A stretch of 64,000 nt of DNA from Ancylobacter lacus (lineage in GTDB: Bacteria; Pseudomonadota; Alphaproteobacteria; Rhizobiales; Xanthobacteraceae). The first letter of the stretch is position 1. Every line of letters begins with the position of its first letter. Positions 37,207-50,040 of this stretch are shown piece by piece. Below the pieces are notes generated by a model. That model worked only from the letters and a program-made list of their open reading frames with translations, had not been told where the DNA came from and ran no database searches. A program made the position numbers and the translations under genes. The stretch covers positions 124,001 to 188,000 of the forward strand of contig NZ_JAHBGE010000044.1 in the NCBI RefSeq assembly GCF_018390635.1. Reading direction: 5' to 3'.

Positions 37207-37563
37207 TCAGCTCCGGCGCGCGACCCAGCTTCCCGTGCAGTTGCGGGTGAGCGAGACCCACCGCCCGGTGGCCTTGTCGCCCGCGGCCCGGCCCTCCGCC
37301 GTCACCGTCTCGTCGCCACGCTGCAACCGCAGCCTTATGGCGCCGGTCGGCTCCACCGAGCCGGTGGCGCTCACCATCCACAAGCCGCCATAGCTGATGG
37401 CGCCGTCCTCGATGACGAGATCGAATTCCATCGGCCGGCGGCAGGCTCCCGTGTCCGGCCGGGTGGCCACCGTCCAGGTGCCGTCGAACACATCGACCGC
37501 CTGCGGCAGCGCCGACCCGGGAAGAAGCAGGCTGAAGGCCGCGGCGAGGCACAAGCGTTTCAT
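37207..37563 (-). CDS. Small exported protein between mutA and mutB
   Basis: A 118-residue protein with a signal peptide ([21 protein letters not shown]) and a short beta-rich mature part, [19 protein letters not shown] and [19 protein letters not shown], with two Cys residues that could pair in the periplasm. Its place inside the propionyl-CoA operon is odd, as a periplasmic protein does not fit a cytosolic pathway. I do not recognise the family. Codon use matches its neighbours. The start has no strong ribosome site, but the signal peptide supports it. Confidence 0.7.
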   Translation of the reverse strand: MKRLCLAAAFSLLLPGSALPQAVDVFDGTWTVATRPDTGACRRPMEFDLVIEDGAISYGGLWMVSATGSVEPTGAIRLRLQRGDETVTAEGRAAGDKATGRWVSLTRNCTGSWVARRS

Positions 37564-37629
37564 CGTGCGTCGTCCTGCTGGAAACCGCGGCGATTGCGCC
37601 GCTCTCGCAGGAAAAACCGGGCAGGGTGC

Positions 37630-39494
37630 TCATGGTTCCGTGCCTCCCGTCGCCGTGATGCCGAGTGCGGCCTGCGCCATGTCCAGTGCCTCCAGCGCGT
37701 CGCAACCGGCGAAGACGAAGCCGTCGACGCCCGCGGCGCGCAGCGCGGCCTCGGCGGCGCCGGGGCGGCCGGCCAGCAGCAGGCGGCCGACGCCGACGGC
37801 CTTGAGCGCGGCGGCGAAGGCCGCGGCGCGCTCGGCATAGGCGGCGTCGGTGCCGCACAGGCAGATCAGTGCCGCCCCGGCGAGGTCGGCGGCCTGCGCC
37901 GCCTCGTCCTGCGCGGCCTCGCCGCCGGCGGTGCCGAGGCCTCCGGCCTCGAACAGAGTCCGGGCGAAGGCGACGCGCGGTGCGAATTCAGCGACGCTGC
38001 CGAGCGTGGCGAGGCGAACGGCGGGCGAGCCCGCCCGCAACCCCGCGGCCCGCCGCCGCTCGAACGGTTCGGCGAGCCGGCCCCGGGGCAGCGGTTCGCA
38101 CTGTATGGCGCCTTCCGCCGGCCCGGCCGGCGACGGATCGGGCGCGGGGGCCAGCACGGCGGGCACGCTCTCGCCGGCAAGAGGGAATTCGGAGGTGCCG
38201 GTGATCGGCAGGCGCCGGGTGGCGACGAGCTGGGCGCGCTCGTGGCGCGACCGGGCGAGCCGGCGCTGCCAGGTGCCCGCCGTGAGCGCCTCGACCAGCC
38301 CGCCCTCCGCCTCGATGCCGCGCACCAGCTCCCAGGCCGCGGCGGCGAAGCCCTCGGTCCGCTCCTCCAGCGCACCGGCCCCGGCGGCGGGATCAGCGAC
38401 GCGGTGGAGGTTCGATTCCTCGATCAGGAGCAACTGGGTGTTGCGGGCGAGCCGTCGGGCGAAGCCGTCCGGCAGGCCCAGCGCCTGGGTGAAGGGCAGC
38501 ACGGTGAGGCTGCTGGCGCCACCAGCCCCGGCCCCAAGCGCGGCGATGGTGCCGCGCAGCAGGTTCACATGCGGGTCGTGGCGGGTGAGGCTGCGCCACG
38601 CCGTCTCCATGTGCAGCGCCAGCGGCGGTGGCGCGGCAAGGCCGGCCTCCTCCAGCACGAAATGCCAGAGCCGGCGCATGGCCCGGGCCTTGGCGGTGGT
38701 GGCGAACTGGTCGGTGTCGGCCACCAGCGTCACCTCGATCAGCCCGGCCGCCTCGGCGAGGTCGAGCCCGGCCTCGTCCAGTGCCCGCAGATAGGCAAGG
38801 GCGGTGGCGAGGGTGCCGGCGAGTTCCTGCGCCTCGGTGGCGCCGGCGGCGTGGTGCAGGCGGCCGTCGGCGCGGACCATCGGCGCGGTGAGGCCGCGGG
38901 CGCGCAGCGCCGAGACGGTCTGTCCCAGCCGTGCCGACAGCGCCTCCCACTCGATCGGCGCCGCACCCCGCGCGGCAAGGTCGCCGATCGGGTCGAGCCC
39001 GACCCGCAGGTCGAGACGTGCGGGGTCGATCTCCCGGAGGTGGCGGGAAAGCGCCAGCGCGAGGTCCCGGCCGCGGAAGCCGCCGGTCTCCACCCGCAGC
39101 GTCACCAGCTCGGCCAGCACGCCGCGCAGCACCCGCTCGATCGCCTCCGACGTCTCCGGCAGGCCGAAGCCCTCGGCTGCCGGCGAGGAGCGGAACACCA
39201 GCGTGGCACCGTCGGCGCCGCCGTTCAGGTCCTCCAGAAGCTGGGCGTTGGCGGCGGCGGGGTCGACATGGTCGATGCGGGCGATGATCTTCCACGCCGC
39301 CCCGGCGGGGCGTCCGGCCATGGGGCGGGCGTCCGGCCGCGGCGCGGGCAGGGCGTCGAAGGCGATGCCGTCCAGGGTCGACGTCACCATCCGCGCGGCA
39401 TAGGGCGCCCCCTTCAGCACGCCGTCGACGAGGCGCAGCCACTCCTCCCGGGTCGCGGCGGGAAAGCCGGGCGGCGGGCTGGCGGCGGCGTCCA

Positions 39495-39495
<1 letters not shown>
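37630..39495 (-). CDS. mutA: Methylmalonyl-CoA mutase, small (beta) subunit
   Basis: A 621-residue non-catalytic partner of MutB. It shows the same barrel layout (EEWLRLVDGVLKGAPYAA start; AWRSLTRHDPHVNLLRGT; LPFTQALGLPDGFARRLARNTQ quoted in part), but the C-terminal domain lacks DxHxxG, as expected of the structural subunit. The start codon overlaps the pccA stop by one base. Together with mutB it gives the alpha-beta mutase found in many alphaproteobacteria. Length is normal. Confidence 0.95.
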
Positions 39496-41510
<2,015 letters not shown>

Positions 41511-41618
41511 GTCGGCGTTCCTTGGCCTTCGGGCTTTACTGTGTAACGGCGCCCGCGGGCCCGCCTTGCGCTGGGTCATGGCCGCTGCTGCGGGGCCGCC
41601 GTGGCGGGCGGCGAGCGC

Positions 41619-43151
<1,533 letters not shown>

Positions 43152-43263
43152 GAGGCGATACCGTGCGCGTGCAAATGGCCGCCGGGCTGCGGTCGGCTTT
43201 CGTCCAGACGTTCTAGGCCCTTGCCGGGCAAAAGATAAGATGTGAAAGTGTAGCGCGTGAACG

Positions 43264-43278
43264 TGTGAATTCTTCACA
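43264..43278. promoter_or_regulatory. Palindromic operator candidate for the PccR-type regulator
   Basis: A perfect inverted repeat TGTGAA-TTC-TTCACA in the divergent pccB/regulator region, with extra GTGAA half-sites at 43242 and 43257 upstream. It covers a potential GTG start of the regulator, which is one reason for choosing the later ATG as its start. Confidence 0.45.
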
Positions 43279-43306
43279 AATCGACGGTGGGTCGGCGCGG
43301 GCGGGC

Positions 43307-44740
43307 ATGTCCAAGAAGATCTTCGCCGGCCATGCCGTGCGCAATGTGCGGGAGCGGCTCGGCCTCACCCAGCTCGATTTTGCCCGGCGGCTGGCGCTCT
43401 CGCCGAGCTACATCAACCAGATCGAGAGCAACCAGCGCCCGGTGACAGCGGCGGTGCTGCTGGCCATCGGCCGCACTTTCGACGTCGACGTCACCCGCTT
43501 CAGCGCCGATGACCTCGACCGGGTGGTGGCCGACCTGCGCGAGGCGCTGGCCGATCCGGTGTTCCGCGGGCTGGAGCCGAGCCTTCAGGACCTGAAGAAC
43601 GCCACCACCCATGCGCCGTCCTTCGCCCATGCCTTCCTGCGCCTGCACGGGGCGATGCGGCGGATGGAGGAGCGGCGGGCGGCGCTCGACGACGCGGTGG
43701 TCTCGGTGGCGGGCGATCATGATGGCGGTGCCCGCCACCTGCCGCCCTATGAGGAGGTGCGCGACCATTTCCACTACATCGACAATTATGTCGACGGGCT
43801 GGACCGCGCCGCCGAAGCCCGCGCCGACGCGCTCGATCTCTTCGCCCGCGAGGACGCGGCGGCCCTGCTGGCGCGCCATCTGCGCGAGCGGCACGACATC
43901 GCGGTGGAGGCCGCCGCGGCCGGTGAGCCCGACGCGCCGCTGCTGAACTATGACCGGCACCGCCGCGTCGCGACGCTGGCCCGCACGCTCGACCCGGCGA
44001 GCCGCGCCTTCCGGCTCGCGGCGCTGCTCGCCCGGTTCGAACAGGACGAGCTGATCGACGGTCACGTCGCCGACGCCGGCTTCCGCAGCCAGACCGCGCG
44101 GGAGGTGTGCCGGCTCTCGCTGCAGAACTACTATGCCGGGGCGCTGATCCTGCCCTATCGTCGCTTCGCCCGGCTGGCGCGGGAGAAGCGCCACGATCTC
44201 GACCTCTTGAGCGTGATGACCGGCGCGAGCCTGGAGCAGGTCTGCCACCGCCTCTCCACGCTGCAGCGCCCGGGCGAGAAGGGGGTGCCGTTCTATTTCC
44301 TCAAAGTCGACCGGGCCGGCAACGTCATCAAGCGGCACAGCGCCACGCGCTTCCACTTTGCCCGCTATGGCGGGGCCTGCCCGGTGTGGAACGTGCACGA
44401 GGCGTTCGAGCAGCCCGCCCGCACGCTGGTGCAGGTGGGCGAGATGCCGGACGGGGTGCGCTATCTCTGCCTCGCCCGGGGCGCGGTGAAGCCGCCGGTG
44501 CGCCATGGCCAGCGCGAGCGCCGCTTCGCGCTCGGCATCGGCTGCGAGGCGTCCTATGCCGCCGAGCTGGTCTATGCCGACGGGCTCGATTTGCGCGCAG
44601 CGACGGTATCGCCGCTCGGCGTCAACTGCCGCATCTGCCCGCGCACCGCCTGTCCCGAGCGGGCCTATCCCCCGCTCGACCGCGACATCGTGCTGGACCC
44701 GGACCGCCGCGGCGTGGTGCCGTTCGCGGTCCGGGACTGA
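43307..44740 (+). CDS. pccR: Short-chain fatty acyl regulator of the PccR/MccR type
   Basis: A 477-residue regulator of the ScfR family: Xre helix-turn-helix at about 10-60 ([32 protein letters not shown]), an ImmA/IrrE-like central region, and a C-terminal domain with four Cys in [15 protein letters not shown]. In Rhodobacter sphaeroides the homologue PccR controls propionyl-CoA carboxylase; the divergent position next to pccB here fits well. The usual peptidase HExxH is not evident. Start ATG 43307 is chosen over GTG 43265 because the operator palindrome covers the latter. Confidence 0.88.
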   Translation: MSKKIFAGHAVRNVRERLGLTQLDFARRLALSPSYINQIESNQRPVTAAVLLAIGRTFDVDVTRFSADDLDRVVADLREALADPVFRGLEPSLQDLKNATTHAPSFAHAFLRLHGAMRRMEERRAALDDAVVSVAGDHDGGARHLPPYEEVRDHFHYIDNYVDGLDRAAEARADALDLFAREDAAALLARHLRERHDIAVEAAAAGEPDAPLLNYDRHRRVATLARTLDPASRAFRLAALLARFEQDELIDGHVADAGFRSQTAREVCRLSLQNYYAGALILPYRRFARLAREKRHDLDLLSVMTGASLEQVCHRLSTLQRPGEKGVPFYFLKVDRAGNVIKRHSATRFHFARYGGACPVWNVHEAFEQPARTLVQVGEMPDGVRYLCLARGAVKPPVRHGQRERRFALGIGCEASYAAELVYADGLDLRAATVSPLGVNCRICPRTACPERAYPPLDRDIVLDPDRRGVVPFAVRD

Positions 44741-44745
44741 GCGGC

Positions 44746-46047
44746 TCAGATGTCGAGCGTGTTGTCGCGTTCCCACTGGGTGAGGTGGCGGGAATAGGCG
44801 TTCCACTCCTCATGCTTCAGCTTGAGGTAGCCGTCGATCAGCGGGGCGCCCAGCGCGGTGCGCAGCACATTCGACTTCTCCAGTGACCGCAGCGCGTCGA
44901 GCAGGTTCAGCGGCAGCTTCTTGGCGCCGCGCACCTTGTGCCCGTCGGTGTACATGTTGATGTCGAGCCGCTTGCCGGGCTCGCGCTGGTTCTGGATGCC
45001 GTCGAGGCCGGCGGCGAGCACCGCGGCGGGGGCGAGATAGGGGTTCGCCGCCCCGTCCGGCAGGCGCAGCTCCAGCCGGCCCGCATCGGGGATGCGGATC
45101 ATGTGGGTGCGGTTGTTGCCGGTGTAGGTGACGGTGTTGGGCGCCCAGGTGGCGCCGGAGACGGTGCGCGGGGCGTTGATGCGCTTGTAGGAATTCACGG
45201 TCGGGTTGGTGAAGGCGCACAGCGCGTCGGCGCTGTGGATCAGGCCGCCGATGAAGTTGTAGCAGAGGTCGGAGACGCCGAGCTCGCCGTTGGGGTCCTC
45301 GAACAGGTTGGTGTCGCCCTGCCACAGCGAGGTGTGCATGTGGCAGCCCGAGCCGGTGAGATCGATGAAGGGCTTGGGCATGAAGGTGGCGCGCAGCCCG
45401 TGCTTTTCGGCGATGGAGCGCGCCATGTACTTGAAGAAGACGTGACGGTCCGCGGTGACCAGGGCGTCGTCGAAGTTCCAGTTCATCTCGAACTGGCCGT
45501 TGGCGTCCTCATGGTCGTTCTGATAGGGCCCCCAGCCGAGCGCCAGCATGCAATCGCAGATCTCCTTGATGACCTCGTAGCGGCGCATCAGGGCGGACTG
45601 GTCGTAGCAGGGCTTGGTGGCGTTGTCGGCGCCGTCCGAGATTTTCTGGCCGTCCGGCGTGGTGAGGAAGAACTCGCATTCCACGCCGGTCTTCATCTGG
45701 TAGCCGATGGATTCGGCACCGAGGATGGTGCTTTTCAGCACGTTGCGTGGGGCCTGGGCGACCAGCTCGTCGTTCATGACGAGATCGGAGGCGAGCCAGC
45801 CCACCTCCGGCTTCCACGGCAGCTGGATGAGGCTGTCGGGATCCGGCACCGCGAACAGGTCGGGATCGGCCGGGGTCATGTCGAGCCAGGTGGCGAAGCC
45901 GGCGAAGCCGGCGCCCGCCTTCTGCATGCCCCCGATGGCCGCGGCCGGCGCCAGCTTGGCGCGCAGCGAGCCGAACAGGTCGACATAGGAGATCAGGAAG
46001 TACTTGATGCCGAGCTCTTTGGCGGCATGGGCAAGATCATTGGCCAT
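44746..46047 (-). CDS. glnT: Type III glutamine synthetase-like ligase, probably gamma-glutamylmethylamide synthetase
   Basis: A 433-residue glutamine-synthetase-fold enzyme of the GlnT/GmaS group. The start KYFLISYVDLFGSLRAKLAP and FAGFATWLDMTPADPDLFAVPD are characteristic; the metal and ammonia sites appear in ECEFFL, GQFEMNWNFDDA and SGCHMHTSLW, and the ATP-side NRTHMIRIPDAGRLELR. In methylamine users GmaS joins methylamine to glutamate; GlnT makes glutamine. I cannot separate them by eye, but co-operon genes favour GmaS. It ends 5 bp from the convergent regulator stop and lies 95 bp after the FMN subunit gene. Confidence 0.85.
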   Translation of the reverse strand: MANDLAHAAKELGIKYFLISYVDLFGSLRAKLAPAAAIGGMQKAGAGFAGFATWLDMTPADPDLFAVPDPDSLIQLPWKPEVGWLASDLVMNDELVAQAPRNVLKSTILGAESIGYQMKTGVECEFFLTTPDGQKISDGADNATKPCYDQSALMRRYEVIKEICDCMLALGWGPYQNDHEDANGQFEMNWNFDDALVTADRHVFFKYMARSIAEKHGLRATFMPKPFIDLTGSGCHMHTSLWQGDTNLFEDPNGELGVSDLCYNFIGGLIHSADALCAFTNPTVNSYKRINAPRTVSGATWAPNTVTYTGNNRTHMIRIPDAGRLELRLPDGAANPYLAPAAVLAAGLDGIQNQREPGKRLDINMYTDGHKVRGAKKLPLNLLDALRSLEKSNVLRTALGAPLIDGYLKLKHEEWNAYSRHLTQWERDNTLDI

Positions 46048-46074
46048 TGCGATCCGGTTCCGTGCTGTTCCCCG

Positions 46075-46133
46075 GCCCCTTCGGGGCTCGTTGCGATGTC
46101 GTCGATGTGCAAACCCCGCGCCGGGGCGCGGGG
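46075..46133 (-). promoter_or_regulatory. Two hairpins between the FMN-synthase gene and glnT/gmaS
   Basis: CCCCGCGCC/GGCGCGGGG at 46114-46133 (9-bp arms) and GCCCC/GGGGC with loop TTC at 46075-46087 fill the 95-bp gap. They could protect the upstream mRNA or reduce read-through, so the ligase level may differ from the synthase subunits. Confidence 0.4.
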
Positions 46134-46142
46134 CTCGAAGGT

Positions 46143-47480
46143 TCAGAAGCTGCCGGTGCTGCCGGGAATCCAGTTGGTGCCGGCAAGAGGGACGTTCGCC
46201 ATCGCGGCGGCCTCGATGGTGAGGGCGACGAGGTCCTCCGGCTCGAGGTTGTGCACGTGGCTCTTGCCGCAGGCCCGCGCGATGGTCTGGCATTCCAGCG
46301 TCAGCACGGCGAGGTAGTTGGCGAGCCGGCGCCCGGCGGCGACCGGGTCCAGCCGCGCCATCAGCGCGGGGTCCTGGGTGGTGATGCCGGCGGGGTCGCG
46401 GCCCTCGTGCCAGTCGTCATAGGCGCCGGCCCGGGAGCCGAGCGCCTCGTATTCGGCGGCATAATGGGGGTCGTTGTCGCCGAGGGCGACGAGGGCCGCG
46501 GTGCCGATGGCGACGGCATCCGCGCCGAGCGCCAGAGCCTTGGCGACGTCGGCGCCGTTGCGGATGCCGCCGGAGACGATGAGCTGCACCTTGCGGTGCA
46601 TGCCGAGGTCCTGCAGCGCCTTCACCGCCTGCCGCACCGCCGCCAGCGTCGGGATGCCGACATTCTCGATGAAGACCTCCTGGGTGGCGGCGGTGCCGCC
46701 CTGCATGCCGTCCACCACCACCACGTCGGCGCCGGATTTCACCGCCAGAGCGGTGTCATAATAGGGTCGCGCGGCGCCGACCTTCACATAGATCGGCTTC
46801 TCCCAGTCGGTGATCTCGCGCAACTCCTCGATCTTGATCTCGAGGTCGTCGGGACCGGTCCAGTCCGGGTGGCGGCAGGCCGAGCGCTGGTCGATGCCGA
46901 CCGGCAGCGTGCGCATCTTCGCGACACGCTCGGTGATCTTCTGGCCGAGCAGCATGCCGCCGCCGCCGGGCTTGGCGCCCTGCCCGACCACCACCTCGAT
47001 GGCGTCGGCGCGCTTGAGGTCGTCGGGGTTCATGCCGTAGCGCGAGGGCAGATACTGGTAGACGAGCTGGGTGGAGTGCCCGCGCTCCTCATTGGTCATG
47101 CCACCGTCGCCGGTGGTGGTGGAGGTGCCCATGGCCGAGGCGCCACGCCCCAGCGCCTCCTTGGCGTTGGCGGAGAGCGAGCCGAAGCTCATGCCGGCGA
47201 TGGTGATCGGGATCTTCAGCTCGATCGGCTTCTTGGCGAACCGTGTGCCGAGGACCACCGAGGTGTCGCAGCGCTCGCGATAGCCTTCGAGCGGGTAGCG
47301 CGACATCGAGGCGCCGAGGAACAGAAGGTCGTCGAAATGCGGAACCTTGCGCTTCGCGCCGCCGCCGCGGATGTCGTAGATGCCGGTGGCGGCCGCGCGG
47401 CGGATCTCCGAGAGGGTGTACTCGTCGAAGGTCGCGGAGAAGCGGGGCGTCGTGCGCGGGGTGTTGGTGATGTCGTTCAT
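46143..47480 (-). CDS. glxD: FMN-binding glutamate synthase-family protein (GlxD/MgsC)
   Basis: A 445-residue FMN TIM-barrel domain of glutamate synthase, without the amidotransferase part. Diagnostic stretches are ITIAGMSFGSLSANAKEALG, TGDGGMTNEERGHS, KPGGGGMLLGQKI, VDGMQGGTAATQEVF, and SGGIRNGADVAKALALGADAV (quoted in part as GGIRNGADVAKAL). It transfers the ammonia, or in N-methylglutamate synthase the methylamino group, to 2-oxoglutarate. Third gene of the operon; 8 bp after the previous gene. Confidence 0.92.
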   Translation of the reverse strand: MNDITNTPRTTPRFSATFDEYTLSEIRRAAATGIYDIRGGGAKRKVPHFDDLLFLGASMSRYPLEGYRERCDTSVVLGTRFAKKPIELKIPITIAGMSFGSLSANAKEALGRGASAMGTSTTTGDGGMTNEERGHSTQLVYQYLPSRYGMNPDDLKRADAIEVVVGQGAKPGGGGMLLGQKITERVAKMRTLPVGIDQRSACRHPDWTGPDDLEIKIEELREITDWEKPIYVKVGAARPYYDTALAVKSGADVVVVDGMQGGTAATQEVFIENVGIPTLAAVRQAVKALQDLGMHRKVQLIVSGGIRNGADVAKALALGADAVAIGTAALVALGDNDPHYAAEYEALGSRAGAYDDWHEGRDPAGITTQDPALMARLDPVAAGRRLANYLAVLTLECQTIARACGKSHVHNLEPEDLVALTIEAAAMANVPLAGTNWIPGSTGSF

Positions 47481-47488
47481 CGCGCGCC

Positions 47489-48235
47489 TCAGTAGCTCGA
47501 CACGTTGTCGACGTGGAAATGGTAGAGGGTGCGGGCCGAGCCGTAGCGGCGGAACTCGCCGATATCGACCTGGCCGAGCGCGCCGGCGGCCTCCAGCCGG
47601 GCGGCGAGCAGGGCGCGGTGTTCCTCGCGCATCTCCTTCTCGATGCAGTCGGCGCCGAGGCTCGCGACCGAGCCGCGCACGAACAGCTTCGCCTCATAGA
47701 GGCTGTCGCCGAGCGCTTCGCCCGCGTCGCCGAACACGACGAGGCTGCCGGCCTGCGCCATGAAGGCACTCATATGGCCGATCGAGCCCTTCACCACGAT
47801 GTCGATGCCCTTCATCGAGATGCCGCAGCGCGCGGAGGCGTTGCCGTCGATGACCAGCAGCCCGCCGCAGCCGGTGGCGCCCGCCGCCTGGCTGGCGTCA
47901 CCCTTCACATGGATGAAGCCGCTCATCATGTTCTCGCCGACGCCGACGCCGGCATTGCCGTCGATGACGATGCGGGCCTGCTTGTTCATGCCGCCGCAGT
48001 AATAGCCGACATTGCCGGCGATCTCGATGGCGACGGGGGCATCGACGCCGGCCGCGATGGCGTGCAGGCCGCGGGGATTGGCGACGCGCCAGAGCGTCTC
48101 GTTGGTGGTGCCGAGCGCGTGCAGGGCGCCGTTGAGCGCGCGCACCGGCGAGGTGGCGAGGTCAATGAGGCGGGCGCCGTCGGCGTCGGTGGCGATCATG
48201 TTCATGTCGGGGCTCGTGTGCAGGGCGACGTTCAT
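47489..48235 (-). CDS. glxC: GXGXG-domain glutamate synthase-like subunit (GlxC/MgsB)
   Basis: A 248-residue beta-helix protein equal to the C-terminal GltB domain. It shows the repeating G-x-x-x-G pattern of that fold, NVGYYCGGMNKQARIVIDGNAGVG (quoted in part), with GATGCGGLLVIDGNA and GSLVVFGDAGEALGDS. It structurally links amidotransferase and FMN parts. Start ATG 48235 overlaps the amidotransferase stop by four bases, so the genes are coupled. Confidence 0.9.
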   Translation of the reverse strand: MNVALHTSPDMNMIATDADGARLIDLATSPVRALNGALHALGTTNETLWRVANPRGLHAIAAGVDAPVAIEIAGNVGYYCGGMNKQARIVIDGNAGVGVGENMMSGFIHVKGDASQAAGATGCGGLLVIDGNASARCGISMKGIDIVVKGSIGHMSAFMAQAGSLVVFGDAGEALGDSLYEAKLFVRGSVASLGADCIEKEMREEHRALLAARLEAAGALGQVDIGEFRRYGSARTLYHFHVDNVSSY

Positions 48236-49113
48236 GCCGCGCGGTCCCAGAAATAGACCCGCGCCGGTTCCGGCTCCCAGACCCGGGCGGTGTTGATGCC
48301 CGGCAGGTCGACCAGGGCGCGGTATTCCGAGCCGAAGGCGACATAGCCCTCGGTCTCGGCCATCACCGCCGGCTTGCAGGCGATGGGGTCGCGCAGCACG
48401 CCGAAGCCGCTCTCGGTGCCGACCACGAAGGTGTAGAAGCCGTCGAGATCGGCGAGCGAATGCTCCAGCGCGGCGCCGAGGCTGTCGCCGGCGCGCATGC
48501 GGTGGGTGAGATAGGCGGCGGCGACCTCGCTGTCGTTCTGGGTCGCGAGCCTCAGCCCCTCGCGCTCCAGCTCGCGGCGGACGCCCGCATGGTTGGACAG
48601 CGAGCCGTTGTGCACGAGGCACTGGTCCGGCCCGGTGGAGAAGGGGTGGGCGCCGTCGGTGGTCACCGCGCTCTCGGTCGCCATGCGGGTGTGGCCGATG
48701 GCGTGGGTGCCGGCCATCTCCGCCAGCTTGAAGCGGCGGGCGACGTCGGCGGGCAGGCCGACCTCCTTGTAGAGCTCCATGCGGCTGCCCGAGCTGATCA
48801 CCGCCACCTGGGGCGCGAGGGTGGCGAGCTGCGCCCGCACCGCCGCCTCGCGCTCCGCCGGAACGCTGACCACCGCGTGGGTGTCGCGGGGCACCACCGG
48901 CAGCCCGAGCGCGGCGCCGAGCGCGGCGAAATCCGTGCCCGCCGGGCCGCGCAGCGTGAGCTTCACCGCTCCCTTGGCGCCGTTGCCATAGACCGCGAAG
49001 CCGGCCGAATCCGGCCCGCGATCGCACATGACATCGAGCATGCCCGCAAGAAGCGCCCCCAGTTGGGGCTCCAGCTTGGGGTCTTTGATGAAGAGGCCGA
49101 CAATGCCGCACAT
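48232..49113 (-). CDS. glxB: Class II glutamine amidotransferase-like subunit (GlxB/MgsA)
   Basis: A 293-residue Ntn-type amidotransferase. The mature nucleophile is Cys2 (MCGIVGLFIK), followed by CDRGPDSAGFAVYG and the HTRMATESAV and HNGSLSNHAGVRREL motifs that bind glutamine. In N-methylglutamate synthase this subunit releases methylamine or ammonia from a gamma-glutamyl amide. It is the first gene of its operon and has a near-consensus promoter just upstream (49159-49187) with AAGGAG ribosome site. Confidence 0.92.
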   Translation of the reverse strand: MCGIVGLFIKDPKLEPQLGALLAGMLDVMCDRGPDSAGFAVYGNGAKGAVKLTLRGPAGTDFAALGAALGLPVVPRDTHAVVSVPAEREAAVRAQLATLAPQVAVISSGSRMELYKEVGLPADVARRFKLAEMAGTHAIGHTRMATESAVTTDGAHPFSTGPDQCLVHNGSLSNHAGVRRELEREGLRLATQNDSEVAAAYLTHRMRAGDSLGAALEHSLADLDGFYTFVVGTESGFGVLRDPIACKPAVMAETEGYVAFGSEYRALVDLPGINTARVWEPEPARVYFWDRAA

Positions 49114-49158
49114 GGCAGGACGCTCCTTGGATGGCCGGCGCCGGGCACCGTTTCCACC

Positions 49159-49187
49159 GTTCTAGGAGCGCGCGCGCGGGCTGTCAA
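49159..49187 (-). promoter_or_regulatory. Promoter of the glxBCD-glnT operon
   Basis: On the minus strand, TTGACA (49187-49182) and TAGAAC (49164-49159) are 17 bp apart, a close sigma-70 match about 45 bp before the amidotransferase ATG. Confidence 0.65.
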
Positions 49188-49191
49188 CGAA

Positions 49192-49218
49192 GGGAATAAA
49201 ATTTTCCCATCAGGAAAA
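49192..49218. promoter_or_regulatory. Overlapping inverted repeats upstream of the operon promoter
   Basis: GGGAA-N7-TTCCC (49192-49208) and TTTTCC-N5-GGAAAA (49202-49218) overlap and sit just upstream of the -35 box. They are AT-rich against a GC-rich background and suit a regulator binding as an activator. The XRE-cupin gene next door is the likely binder. Confidence 0.5.
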
Positions 49219-49242
49219 CATTGCCGCGCGATCGCCGCCACG

Positions 49243-49899
49243 TCAGCTTGGCTGGCGCGGGTACATGATGATCGAGAGATAGCGCATCGGCCGCACCACC
49301 AGCTCCTGCGGGCCGTGGCTGGCGGCGCTGTCGAACAGCAGCGAATCGCCGGGCCGCAGGTGATAGGAGCGGTCGCCGTGGCGGTAGATCACCTCGCCGC
49401 TCAGCATGTAGATGAACTCGACCCCGGCATGCTGGAAGCCGGTATAGGGCACGGCTTCCTCGCTCAGCGTGATCAGGTAGGGCTCGACCGCAACTTCCCC
49501 GCCGAGCGCGTGGCCGAGCAGTTCGTACTGGTGGCCGACCTTGGTGCCGCGCCGCTCGATGTGCACCCCCTGTCCCGCCGGCACGAAGGAGCAGTCGCGC
49601 TTCTCCTCGAAGCTGGCGAACAGGCTGGAGAGCGGCACGTTCAGCGCCGTGGCGATGGATTGCAGCGTGCCGAGCGAGGGCGAGATCAGGCCGTTCTCGA
49701 TCTTCGACAGCATGCCGACGGAAATGCCCGCCGCACTGGCGAGATCCGAGACCGTGAGGTCGAGGCTGCGGCGCGTCGAGCGGACCTGGAGCCCGAGGGC
49801 CTGTTCCAGCGTCCGCGCCCCGGTGGCCGGCGCCCCCGAGCCGGTGTGCAGCTCTTCCGTCGGCGTCTCGGCGGCGGCCTCGCTCTGCTTTCGGCGCAT
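49243..49899 (-). CDS. XRE-cupin transcriptional regulator
   Basis: A 218-residue regulator with an Xre helix-turn-helix (LDLTVSDLASAAGISVGMLSKIENG, quoted in part) at about 40-95 and a C-terminal cupin effector domain (VEFIYMLSGEVIYRHGDRSYHLRPGDSL). Such proteins, for example PuuR-like, sense small organic ligands. It lies 129 bp upstream of the glxB start in the same direction and is divergent from sthA. Start ATG 49899 has a GGGGAGAGAG ribosome site. Confidence 0.87.
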   Translation of the reverse strand: MRRKQSEAAAETPTEELHTGSGAPATGARTLEQALGLQVRSTRRSLDLTVSDLASAAGISVGMLSKIENGLISPSLGTLQSIATALNVPLSSLFASFEEKRDCSFVPAGQGVHIERRGTKVGHQYELLGHALGGEVAVEPYLITLSEEAVPYTGFQHAGVEFIYMLSGEVIYRHGDRSYHLRPGDSLLFDSAASHGPQELVVRPMRYLSIIMYPRQPS

Positions 49900-50040
49900 T
49901 CTCTCTCCCCGTGCGGCCCGGCCCGCCGTCACAATCTAGGACAAGTGCCGCGCCGTCGATACAGCCCCGCGTCATCTTGGCTTGGCATTGCTGATGCATT
50001 GCATGTCCCATCTTCCGTGGCGGCTCACCTCAAGAATCCC

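Noticed and set aside
49985-50002. Direct repeat GCATTGC twice, 11 bp apart, upstream of sthA
   Set aside because: Short and without symmetry; chance cannot be excluded.
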